Shown piece by piece: positions 35,026 to 44,515 of a DNA stretch of 64,000 bases. The translations under genes and the position numbers were made by a program. The stretch lies in contig NC_089230.1 in assembly GCF_963924675.1 (NCBI RefSeq), positions 2,047,001 to 2,111,000 of the forward strand. Direction: 5' to 3'. Source of the DNA: Phocoena phocoena (taxonomy: Eukaryota > Chordata > Mammalia > Artiodactyla > Phocoenidae). Numbering within the stretch: the stretch's first letter is position 1; every line of letters begins with the position of its first letter. The notes beneath the pieces are model-generated. The model did not search any database. It worked only from the letters and a program-made list of their open reading frames with translations, and was not told the origin of the DNA.

Positions 35026-35228
35026 TTTTTTTTTTTGGGTTCGCAGGCCTTTCACTGTTGTGGCCTCTCCCATTGTGGAGCACAGGCTCCGGACGCACAG
35101 GCTCAGTGGCCATGGCTCACGGGCCCAGCCGCTCCGCGGCATGTGGGATCTTCCCGGACCGGGGCACGAACCCATGTCCCCTGCATCGGCAGGCGGACTC
35201 TCAACCACTGCGCCACCAGGGAAGCCCC
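35026..35228 (-). mobile_element. CHR-2-type SINE (right arm of an inverted pair)
   Basis: A complete reverse copy starting in a T-run and ending in the complemented head ccaccagggaagcccc. The target-site duplication agaaatttactttttt occurs at 35009-35024 and 35229-35244. The site overlaps the immediate right flank of the plus-strand SINE, so the two insertions sit nearly head to tail-run against each other. Confidence 0.96.
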
Positions 35229-35388
35229 AGAAATTTACTTTTTTTAACTCAATATTATTTAACTCGATATTAACTCAATTTCTTTTAGCTTTATGCAGTT
35301 TTGGTTCATTCATTGCAACACTGCCCATCCAGTCTTCAAATGTAGATATATCCCCCTATAGTCATCCACTTTTCCCTCCTGAAGAAAT

Positions 35389-35625
35389 TTACGTATTTCT
35401 AATCTCGCTATCACAGAGGGTGTCTAAAGTTTTGTCATTCCTTATCAAATTTTCGTCTGGTTTTGGTATCAGGGTAATGACGGCCTCACAGAATGTGTTG
35501 GCAAGGGTTCCTTCTTCTTCAGTATTCTTGAAGAGTTTGTTTATGACTGGTGTTATTTCTTTCTTAAATATTGGTAGGACTGACCAGTGAAGACACTGCA
35601 CTTTCTTTTGTGGGAAGGTTTTCAA
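35389..35625 (-). pseudogene. L1 reverse-transcriptase fragment (decayed)
   Basis: A 78-residue minus frame containing NTEEEGTLANTFCEA and ITLIPKPDEN, which match the thumb-proximal part of the L1 reverse transcriptase (EEG.LP.SF.EA.ITLIPKP). The rest of ORF2 is shifted or stopped, so it is a relic. Confidence 0.82.
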
Positions 35626-35638
35626 CTACAGATTCACT

Positions 35639-35644
<6 letters not shown>

Positions 35645-35714
<70 letters not shown>

Positions 35715-35716
35715 GG
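35645..35716 (+). repeat. Compound (TA)n(GA)n microsatellite
   Basis: About 28 bp of TA are followed by about 44 bp of GA with one interruption. It lies inside the L1 ORF2 remnant, so it expanded after that insertion. Confidence 0.95.
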
Positions 35717-36025
35717 TATTTAAGATGCCTACATTTCTTGAGTGAGCTTTGGTAGTTTGTGTCTTTCAAGGAATTGTCCATTTCACATAAATTCCAGAAT
35801 TTATTGGCACACATGTTGACATACTCCCGCATCTTTTCATTACCTGTGGCCTGTGTAGGATGTCGTCATCTCAACTGTAATGCCGTTGTGCTGTGCCTTC
35901 TCTCCTTTTTTCTCTGATCTATCTGGCTAAAAGTTTATCGATTTTATTGATCAGCTCAAAGAATCAGGTTTCAGTTTCAGTGATTATTATTTTCCTGTTT
36001 TCTATTTCATTGAGTTCTGCTCTGA

Positions 36026-36517
36026 TGGGGTTCAGGACATGCCACCCCAAATAAGGCACCCTGACATACTGAGTATCTTAACATGGCAGAAGCAGGAAGG
36101 TCACTCTGACCTTCGCTCTCCTCACACTTCTTCCCTAAAAGCAGGAGATAAATTTCCCCTGTGAGAGGTGCCCCCGCTGCACCAGGAGTGGGGAGAACCT
36201 CTTCCTCACCGGAGCTGAGGAGTTTAAGGCCAAGAAGGCCGTATACAAACCTCATCAAACTCACCCTTATCTTCCCAGCACTTCTTCGCCGTTTACTGCT
36301 CCAAGTCCAGAGCACTTTGGCTTGTCATTTCTTCGCGAGTTTATTGTTTCTTTGTCTGAAAGGCGCAGACTTCCTGCTCTGGTCATTTCTCAGGGCCTTC
36401 ACTCACATTCAATAAAACGTGCGTGCTTTTCTCTAGTTAATCTGCCTTTGTCAGTTCGATTTTCAGACCCAACCAGAGACCATAAGAGGGTTGAGGAAAA
36501 CTTTCTCCTCCCCTACG
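36026..36517 (+). mobile_element. Solitary retroviral LTR inserted in L1 ORF2
   Basis: About 492 bp beginning tggggttcaggacatgccac, with a polyadenylation signal aataaa at about 36411 and the typical LTR end phrase gacccaaccagagaccataa. It breaks L1 ORF2 text that continues on both sides. The likely target-site duplication is gctctga (36019-36025 and 36518-36524). Only the LTR is present, as after recombination between two LTRs. The retrovirus family is not assigned. The strand is inferred from the polyadenylation signal. Confidence 0.7.
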
Positions 36518-36524
36518 GCTCTGA

Positions 36525-36717
36525 CTGTTAATTTTTCCCATCTTCTGTTTACTTTAATTTGTTCTTCATTTCTTAGTTTATTAAAGTGAAAGTCAATCAC
36601 TGATTTGAGATCTTTTTTAAAATATAAGTGTTTAGTGCAGTATATTGCCCCCTGCTTTAGGGACATCTCACAAATTGTGATATGATGTCATCTGTATTCC
36701 ATTCATAAGATGTTCTT
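36525..36717 (-). mobile_element. L1 ORF2 continuation, minus
   Basis: actttaatttgttcttcat, ttcttagtttattaaagtg and cactgatttgagatctttt continue the complemented ORF2 text interrupted by the LTR. Confidence 0.75.
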
Positions 36718-37335
36718 TTTTCCCACTTTTGTTGAGATATAATTGACATATAACATTGTAATTGTCCAGGTGTACCACATAATGACTTGTCGTTTGTATG
36801 TACTGCAAAAGGATCACCACAAGTCTAATTAATATCCATCCCCACACAGTTACAAAGTTTGCGATGAGAAATTTAAGATTTACTTCTCTTAGCGACCTTC
36901 AAATGAGCAGTGCGATATTATTAACCATAGTCAACACACTGTACATTACATCCCCGGAAATTGTTTAATTTATTACTGGAAGTTCCTACCTTTACCCATT
37001 TCACCCACCCTCTACCCCACACCTCTGGCAACCACAAATCTGTTCTCTGTTTCTGTGAGTTTGGTTTTTTCAGATTTTACGTATAAGTCAGATCGTACAG
37101 TATTTGTCTTTCCCCATCTGACTTATTTCACTGAGCATAATGTCTTCAAGGTCCGTCCATGTTGTCACAAAGGCAGGATTTCCTTCTTTTTTATGGCTGA
37201 CTGATACGCCATTTTTTGTATATACTATATTTTCTTTATCCACTCCACCATCAGTGGACACTTGGTTGTTTCCATATCCGGGCCAGTGTGGATAATGCTG
37301 CAGCGAACATGGGGTGCATATATCTCTTCAGCCGT
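36718..37335 (-). mobile_element. L1 3' UTR and ORF2 end, minus
   Basis: cttttgttgagatataattg, caggtgtaccacataatg, tcaacacactgtacattac, gcaaccacaaatctgttc, tcactgagcataatgtcttc, ggctgactgatacgcc and gtgtggataatgctgcagc are the complement of an L1 3' end in the usual order. This is a second L1 copy, adjoining the one on the left. Confidence 0.88.
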
Positions 37336-38184
37336 TGTATCCTCAGACATCTCTTCTGTACCTTCTCTCTCGCCCCTCCTTCGTGCATTCTAGTTACGCA
37401 TATCTTAGGTTGTGTGAAGTTGTCCCACTGCTCACTGACATTCTTCATTTTTAAAATTATTTTTCCTTTCTCGGTTTCATTTTGGACAGTTTCTATTGCT
37501 ATAGCTCCCATTTCACTCTTCTTCTGCAATGTCAGATCTTCTACTAATCCCATCCAGTGTACTTTTCAGCTCACACGTTACAGTTTTCATCTCTAGAAGT
37601 TTGATTTAGGTCGTTTTTATTATGTCTTTCCTGTCTCCACTTAGTATTTTGTGCATGTGGAGTACAGTTTTAGTAACTGTTTTGATGTCCTTGTCTGCTC
37701 CAGCATCTCTGTCACTTCCGGGTCTCTTTATATTGACTGATTGCTGGCCTCACATAGTGTCCTTAGATGGATGTGCTGATCATTACTTTGCTGAATACTC
37801 CAGGGGGACCCTTCACATATCTGGGGTTGTTTGTTGGTTCTTCCCTCTCTCTGATACTCTCTCCTTGAATCCCAGATGCCTTTTTCTCCAGTACTCTCAC
37901 CTGCAACCCTTCCACTCAAGGAATCCTCCATGGTCTCCCTGGGTCCCCTTCCTACACTGTGGCCTGGGAGCTCTCACATGGTAAGCTGGGGCAAGTATAG
38001 GGCTCACATCATTTGTTCCTCAACTCTCAGGGTCACTGCTTCACTGCTTTATGTCCAGTTTTGAAAACTGTTCACTGTTTTTCTAAATATTTTGTTTGTT
38101 TTTATCTTTGTTTTGATTGTTTCAGGCAGGACAGGAAATCTGCTCCCTCTCACCCCATTTTTTCTGGAATTGGATATCCTACAA
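37336..38184 (-). repeat. Ancient repeat-like region, family uncertain
   Basis: The text (cagctcacacgttacag, atctctagaagtttgattt, gatgtccttgtctgctcc, tttgaaaactgttcactg) resembles the 5'/ORF1 part of an old L1-related element in reverse orientation, but I cannot match it with confidence. Several 80-125-codon frames here are unrelated to known proteins. Confidence 0.35.
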
Positions 38185-38255
38185 TTGGGTCTTTTGGGGG
38201 TATATTGATTTTGTATCCAAAAACCTTGCTGAACTCTTTTAATGATCCTATTTTT
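38185..38255 (-). mobile_element. Short L1 ORF2 piece, minus
   Basis: gggtatattgattttgtatc and aaccttgctgaactctttta are the complement of a stretch of L1 ORF2. It abuts a plus-strand L1 piece directly on the right. Confidence 0.65.
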
Positions 38256-38445
38256 TTAATTAAAGAATGAATAAATGGAAAATCCCATATTCATAGATTG
38301 GAAGAATTAATATTGTTTAAATGTCCATACTTCCCAAATTATCTACAGATTCAATGCAATCCCTATCCAGACTCCAACGACATGTTTTACAGAAGTGGAA
38401 AAAATAATCCCAAAATTTATATAGAACCACAAAAGACCCTGAAGA
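38256..38445 (+). mobile_element. L1 ORF2 piece, plus
   Basis: catattcatagattggaag, attcaatgcaatccctatc and atagaaccacaaaagaccc are typical ORF2 text in forward orientation. With the minus piece at 38185 it forms an inversion junction. Confidence 0.8.
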
Positions 38446-38864
38446 GCCTCCCCCAGGGCTGCCACAGCTGGACCACCCTCATTGGTTTTCAGTCTCCTGT
38501 ATTCCTGACCTCTGTAGACTTTGCTTGCTGTATACTTAAAAGAATGATTGATACATTTTATTCAGAATTTCTTGATATAAATATGTAGTAGGTTCAGCTT
38601 ATTTTATCCACAATATTTTGGAAATGAAAGTTACTACTCAGATTTTTCAGATATTTTTCTGTGTCTTTAAGGGTTACTGGATAAATTACCTTTCCTGGAG
38701 GACAGAATAGCCCAGTGGCCAGATGACCCAAATGCTCTCATCTTCCTGAGATGAAGAGATGAAGGCCTCTCCTTTTGGGGAGCATCTTATAATTTTAATT
38801 ATATGGAGACATATAGAGATATAATTTGGTTATCCTATAATTATAGCAAATTAGTATACATTCA
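38446..38864. other. Unique AT-rich sequence
   Basis: Nothing recognised. Confidence 0.35.
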
Positions 38865-39055
38865 GCTTTTACTCTTTGGTATGTACCATGTTGAAGCTTA
38901 CATCCTTTATCATACTAATCTTCCTGACCTGATAAGGTAGTTATTGATATTCTCATTTTATAAAAGGAGAAAATGAGACACACAATTTTGTTTTCCCAAG
39001 AATGCTCATACAGTAAGCGTCAGAGCTGGGCTGGTAGCCCGGTCTGTGGAACCAC
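38865..39055 (-). mobile_element. MIR-like fragment
   Basis: In reverse orientation: tagttattgatattctcatt, ttataaaaggagaaaatgag and cgtcagagctgggctggtag correspond to the complement of the MIR centre and its 5' part. Confidence 0.7.
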
Positions 39056-39149
39056 AAAAACGTTGCTTAAATCTACTACGCTAAGACAGACTCATTTGAA
39101 AGTATAAATGTGATTGGGGTTTGATCCACGTTCAACTAAAATTGGAAAC

Positions 39150-39300
39150 CTACTCCATAACTGATGTAAGTTATGCCTTATCTCGTGGAACCCTCACAAA
39201 GCCCCACGAGATGGATGGATGACTGCCATTCTATAGATGAGAAAGCAGAGCTCAGAGAGATTCACTGATTTACCCACAGCCAGGTAGCTAATAAACTGCT
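39150..39300 (-). mobile_element. MIR-like fragment
   Basis: In reverse orientation: ggaaccctcacaaagcccc, attctatagatgagaaagc and gatttacccacagccaggt match the complemented MIR order. Confidence 0.75.
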
Positions 39301-40909
39301 CTTTCCACCATCCCATGTTCCAAGACTACTTTTCACTGAAAAATAGACTCTCACGAGACGTGCAGACTGGACTTTGCTCTGGGGCTCTCACCTCTGCATA
39401 GCATGACATCATTTTACTACCCAAACGCAAGGTTCAGCTTCAGGTATGGCAGGTGCTGTCACCCCCCACCCCCAAGTGCTGCCAGGTGAGGGGCGTTCCA
39501 TGACGGTGCCTCAGTGTGAGATGCGATTCTGCATGTGTCTGTGATCTCCACTGTACACCGTCTCCCTGGCTTTAAGCAGTACAGAGACATTGCCTTGTCA
39601 ACAAATCGTTGTGAGGAAAACTCTCTATGGATTAAAAGGGTTGAAAGTCTCTGTCATCTGAGCCCTGGGATGAATTAAAGACCCAGAGGAGCTGCTGACA
39701 TAGCCAGAGTCAACTTAGAAGTCTTACTTCCCTTTCTAAAATGTATTTATTTTTCCTCGGTGGGGGTAGGAAATTAGTTAGAATTAAGGATGAGCGCCTG
39801 GCTGCAGTATTGGGTTGATTTTGGAATCCTGGATTTTTCAGTCCAGGGAAAGTAAAGATTAAAATTGGACCTAATTCTTCTCTGGTCTGTCTGGAGACTT
39901 TTTTCCTTTCATCCTAGAAACAATATTGGGAAATGACTCAACCGGATGCAGAGTCGATGGACACTATGTGAAGAGAATTATGTCTGCTCTGGTTAGGAGG
40001 GATTAGTTATACCAAAGCCTGTGGGTTTGAAGAGGGAAATAAGGGATACTCTTTGCTCCTGACAGACCTCCTTACCCCAGAAATTCTCCTCCCAGACCAC
40101 ATAGCGTGTTTTGGCAGCACCTTCCTTTTTCTCTGAAAGTGGCAGGCTTGACCCTTCTTCAGGGAATTTATAAGACATCTACTTATCCATGAGACCAGAA
40201 ACTCTGAGGACATTTAACAATCGTCTCTCTCTCCCCAGGAGGCTGACCATGAGGCTTGATTTTAGACTAGCTGGTGTGTATAAAATGGATGCTTCTTCTT
40301 GATTCCTTAAAAGTCCTATTTGTTTATCTCCTTGAATCAGTGGAGTTTTTCTGTAGACAAGGCGTTTGGAGGAAGGATGGGAGAAGGCAAAAGGGAGTAT
40401 TCCAGGTGAGAGTGAAGGCACCTGGCGTGTTATTTGGGATCATCTGAGGTGATTGACAGTTGCCTCTGTGGCACCAGATACCCAGGTACGGGTTTCTTCC
40501 TGCAGCCATGCTTCCAGGTTGACCAGCCGGAGAAGGACTTTCATCTTGAAAATTCAGGATGCCACTTGACTTCACACTGACGCCAATGGCCAGTGAATAT
40601 AGTCAGTAATAGCATTTCTAGAAACCCAGTCCAAGTGGTAAAAGACTGCTTCTCGTTCCCAGCTTTCATTCTAAGGGGAGTCTACCTCACATAGCTTGGG
40701 CCCTTTTCCTCTTGATGGTAGGAGCCATGGACCAAAGTTCAGTTGTTAACTTTCCGCAGAAAAATAATTTTACTTGGGAAGGTAAAGTAAGAAACGTGCA
40801 GAGTGTACTAATCTGAGAGGACATCAAATGACCATCACGGCGTCAGTCAATACAAAATGTTTGCTGACATCAGCGAGATAGCAAAAGATAGATCACTCCA
40901 AAAGTTTTT
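39301..40909. other. Unique sequence
   Basis: No gene or named repeat seen. Open frames of 60-83 codons on the minus strand at 39993-40575 overlap each other in different frames and have no recognisable domain. Confidence 0.35.
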
Positions 40910-43113
40910 TAAAGATTTCTTTTGGAGCAATTTTAGGCTCGCAGCAAAACTGAGAGGAAATTACAGAGATTTCCCATATACCCCCTGCCCCACACAGGCA
41001 CAGCGTCTGCATTATCAACATCCCTACTAGAGGGTACATTTACTATACTTAATGAACCTACACTGACACGTCATCATCACCCAAAGCCCATAGCTTACAT
41101 TAGGGTCCACTCGTAGTGTTGTACATTCTGTGTGTTTGGACAAATATATAATGATATTTATCCATCATTATATTATACAGAATATTTTCACTGCCCTAAA
41201 ATCCTCTGTGCTCTGCCAATCATCCTTCCCACCTAACCCCAGGCAACCACTGATCTCCATAGTTTTGCCTTTTCCAGAATGTCATGTAGTTGGAACGTAG
41301 CCTTTTCAGGTTGGCTTCTTTCACTTAGTAATATGTATTTAAGGTTCCTCCATGTCTTTTCATGGCTTGATAGCTTACTTCTTTTTAGTGCTGAATAATA
41401 TTCCATTGTCTGGATATATCATTTTATTTATCCATTCACCTACCAAAGGATATCTTGATTGCCTCTGAGTTTTGGCAATGGTGAAAAAAGCTACTACAAA
41501 TATCCATGTGCGAGTTTTTGTGTGGACATAAGTTTTCGACTTTTGGGGATAAATACCAAGAAGTATGAATGCTAGATCATACGATAAGAGTATGTTTAGT
41601 TTCATAAGAAACAACAAAATTGTCTTCCTAAGTGGCTGCACAATTTTGCCTTCCTACCACAATGAGTGAGAGTTCCTGTTGCTTCCCTTCCTCGCCAGCG
41701 TTTGGTGTTGTCAGTGTTCCGGAGTTTGGTCATTCTGACAGGTGTGTAGTGGTATCTCACTGTTGCTTTAATTTGTATTTCTCTGATGACATATGATGTG
41801 GAACATCTGTTCATATGTTTGTTTGCCATCTGTATATCTTCTTTGATGAGGTATTTGTTAAGATATTTGGCCCACTTTCTAATCGGGTTGTTTTTCTTAT
41901 TTTTAGTTTTAAGAGTTCTTTGTATATTTTGAATATCAGTCCTTACCAGATGTGTCTTTTGCAAATATTGTCTCCCAGTTTGTGGCTTGTCTTTTCATTC
42001 TCTTCTCATTGCCTTTCACAGAGCAAAATCATTTAAACTTTAAAAATTTTAATGAAGTGCAGCTTGTCAAGTATTTAGCTCATAGATCATGCCTTTGGTG
42101 TTGTATCTAAAAAGTCATTGCCATACCCCAAAGTCATTGCCATATCCTAGGAGATAACATAGTTTTCCCTTTTATTATCTTTAGGGAGTTTTATAGTTTT
42201 CTGTTTTGCATTTAGGTCTATGATTCATTTCGAGGTAATTTTTGTAAAAGGTATAAGGTTTGTGGTGAGATTCATCTTTTTGCGTGTGGATGTCCAGCTG
42301 TTCCAGCACCATTTGTTGAAAAAACTATCTTTGCCCCATTGTATTGCCTTTGCTCCTATGTCAAAGGTCAGCTTGACATATATGTATGTGGGTCTATTTC
42401 AGGGTCTCTTCTGTTCTATCAATATATTTTTCTATTCTTTTAGCATTATCACCCTGTCTTGATTACTGTAGTTTTATAAGAAGTCTTGAAATCGAGTAGT
42501 GTCAGTTCTCCAACTTTGTTTTTCTCCTTCAGTATTTTGTTGACTATTCTGGATCTTTTGCCTTTCCATATAAATTTTAGAATCAATTTGTGGATATCAA
42601 CAAATATTGATAGATTCCTAGGATTTTGATTGGGATTGCATTATATCTAGAGATCAAGTGAGGAAGAACTGACGTCTTGAACACATTGAGTCTTCCTTTC
42701 CATGAACATGGAATATATCTCTCCATTTAAGTAGCTCTTCTTTGATTTTTTTCATCAGTTTTGTAGTTCTCCTCGTACAGATTTTGTTCATATTTTGTTA
42801 GATTTATAGCTAAGTACTTCATTTTTTTGGGTGCTAATGTAAATGATATTGTGTTTTAAATTTCAAATTCAACTCGCTCATTTCTGGTACATAGGAAAGT
42901 GATTGACTTGTATTTTATGCTTGTATCCTGCAATCTTACTATAGTTGCTTATTAGTTCCAAGAGTTTGATGATGCTTTTGGATTTTCTACATAGATGACC
43001 ATGCCATCTGCAAACAAAGACAGTTTTATTTCTTCCTTTCCGATCTATATACCTTTTATTTCCTTTTCTTATCTAATTGCGTTAGCAAAGACTTCCAGTA
43101 CTATGTTGAAAAG
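40910..43113 (-). mobile_element. Long L1 fragment: 3' UTR back into ORF2
   Basis: About 2.2 kb of complemented L1: 3' UTR text (caattttaggctcgcagc, cccaggcaaccactgatctc, gtgctgaataatattccat), then the ORF2 C-terminus near 41600-41964, then upstream ORF2 (tgatggggattgcattatat-like text, tagctaagtacttcattttt, catgccatctgcaaacaaag). It is one of the longest continuous repeats in the window, resembling an L1MA/L1MB-age element. No ORF2 frame is intact. Confidence 0.93.
41602..41964 (-). pseudogene. L1 ORF2 C-terminal fragment (120 residues, decayed)
   Basis: The frame contains [19 protein letters not shown] and [15 protein letters not shown], both standard for the C-terminal part of L1 ORF2 just before the cysteine-rich end. 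It is the longest readable L1 protein stretch in the window, but flanking frames are broken. Confidence 0.92.
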
Positions 43114-43315
43114 GAGGCTTCAATTTGTTTTTCCACTCAGCAGCTGATGGACATTTCAGTCATTTCCAGTTTTTGCCTGTTATGACTAACGCTGCTTTAC
43201 TCAAAACATACAGCACTTGTGTGCACATATGTTCTCATTTCCCATGGGTAGGTGCCAAGGCATGGAATACTGGGTTGCAGGAAGAGCCGTCTAATGGTAT
43301 GAGACACTGACAAGC
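43114..43315 (-). mobile_element. L1 ORF2 3' fragment, minus
   Basis: gatggacatttcagtcattt, ccagtttttgcctgttatg and ccatgggtaggtgccaagg are typical complemented L1 text but from a position out of order with the copy on the left, so this is a separate fragment. Confidence 0.6.
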
Positions 43316-43369
43316 TGCTTTCCAGTGTGGGTTTCCGATAGGCAGCATGTTGGTGGCCTTGCTCTTTTG

Positions 43370-43570
43370 AATCTCATCTGAGAGTCTCTGCCTTTTAATC
43401 AGAACATTTAGGCCATTTATGTTTTGCATGATTATGAATGTGGAGGGTTTATATCTACCCTCTTCCTAAGGCTTTTTACTTGCCCTGTTTGTTCTTTGCT
43501 TCCTTTTCCCCTTTTTTTGCCTTTCTTGGAGTATTTTTTAGCATTCCATTTATTTCACCTGTCAGTCGAC
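43370..43570 (-). mobile_element. L1 ORF2 fragment, minus
   Basis: gagagtctctgccttttaat, catttaggccatttatg, gggtttatatctaccctc and ctgtttgttctttgcttcc are the complement of an ORF2 segment that lies upstream of the reverse transcriptase text. Confidence 0.7.
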
Positions 43571-44297
43571 CAGTTACCCTTTTGGAGAGTTTTCAGTGAT
43601 CGCACAGTGCTGTGGCTTTGGCTTTCACTTTCACCCCTCGTTCAGATGCAGCAGACCTGGGACCTGGGGCCTTGCAGCGTTTCCTGCCCACATGGTAGCT
43701 TGCAGCTTCTGCTTCATGTGGGGAAAAGGTGCAGGACTGGCAGGGTTTCTGCCTGTGCAGTTGTCGAGGGCATTCCATTCCTTCTTGTGAGCACCTGGCG
43801 GCTGGCGCAGGCCTGGGGAGAGAGCAAGAGAAAGCTGCCCTTGTGCCCAAGCCAGGTCCCCAGCATATTTTGTCTTTCAGAATCCATAAAACCCTCAGCT
43901 GCATTCCTTTTATCTGATGTTAGGTTCCCAGAGCTTTAGTCCAGAATCATCTGAGATTTTGTTTGCTTCATTTTGTTTGGTGCAAGAAGCAAGGAGCAGA
44001 TGGTATAATGTTAACAGATGGAGAAGAAACCAGAATGACTCAGTTATTTCTTTATTTTCCTCTTCCTTTATATAAAAATGGTGTTCATACAGAAAGGACA
44101 CAGCCCTACCTGTGGGAAATGAAATCCCAAATAGTCAGAAAATAATACAATACCTGCTTTCTGTAACAGAGGATAAGCTGTCTGACTCAGATGATCTCAA
44201 AGATCTTGGAAATGAGATTGTGAAGTTCTTGGAGGGAATCTTTGTGGAATCTCGAAGAATGAGAGAGAGATACCAGGAGATAGACAGATGGCCCAGC
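43571..44297. other. Unique sequence
   Basis: Nothing recognised; moderate GC to about 43880, AT-rich afterwards. Confidence 0.35.
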
Positions 44298-44515
44298 TTT
44301 TTTTTTTTTTTTTTTTTTTTTTGCAGTACACGGGCCTCTCACCGCTGTGGCCTCTCCCGTTGCGGAGCACGGGCTCCGGACGCGCAGGCTCAGCGGCCAT
44401 GGCTCACGGGCCCAGCCGCTCCGCAGCATGTGGGATCTTCCCGGACCGGGGCACGAACCTGTGTCCCCTGCATCAGCAGGCGGACTCCCAACCACTGTGC
44501 CACCAGGGAAGCCCC
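44298..44515 (-). mobile_element. CHR-2-type SINE
   Basis: A complete reverse copy with a T-run of about 25 at the left and the complemented head ccaccagggaagcccc at the right. I found no convincing target-site duplication. Confidence 0.95.

Larger units (their letters stand above)
35246..36025 (-). mobile_element. L1 ORF2 fragment (reverse transcriptase region), minus
   Basis: After a short LINE-like stretch, from about 35390 the complement of L1 ORF2 appears: ggtttggtatcagggtaatg-type text, ggcctcacagaatgtgttgg, cttgaagagtttgtttatg, ttttcaactacagattc, cattttattgatcagctcaa-like text and atttcattgagttctgctc. A TA/GA microsatellite lies inside at 35645-35716. The L1 resumes at about 36525-36720 beyond the inserted LTR. 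Confidence 0.82.

Noticed and set aside
44000..44300. CRISPR arrays, operons, or phage-like or bacterial defence systems anywhere in the window
   Set aside because: No regularly spaced direct repeats, ribosome binding sites or gene clusters were seen; the sequence is mammalian nuclear DNA, and no such system is expected.
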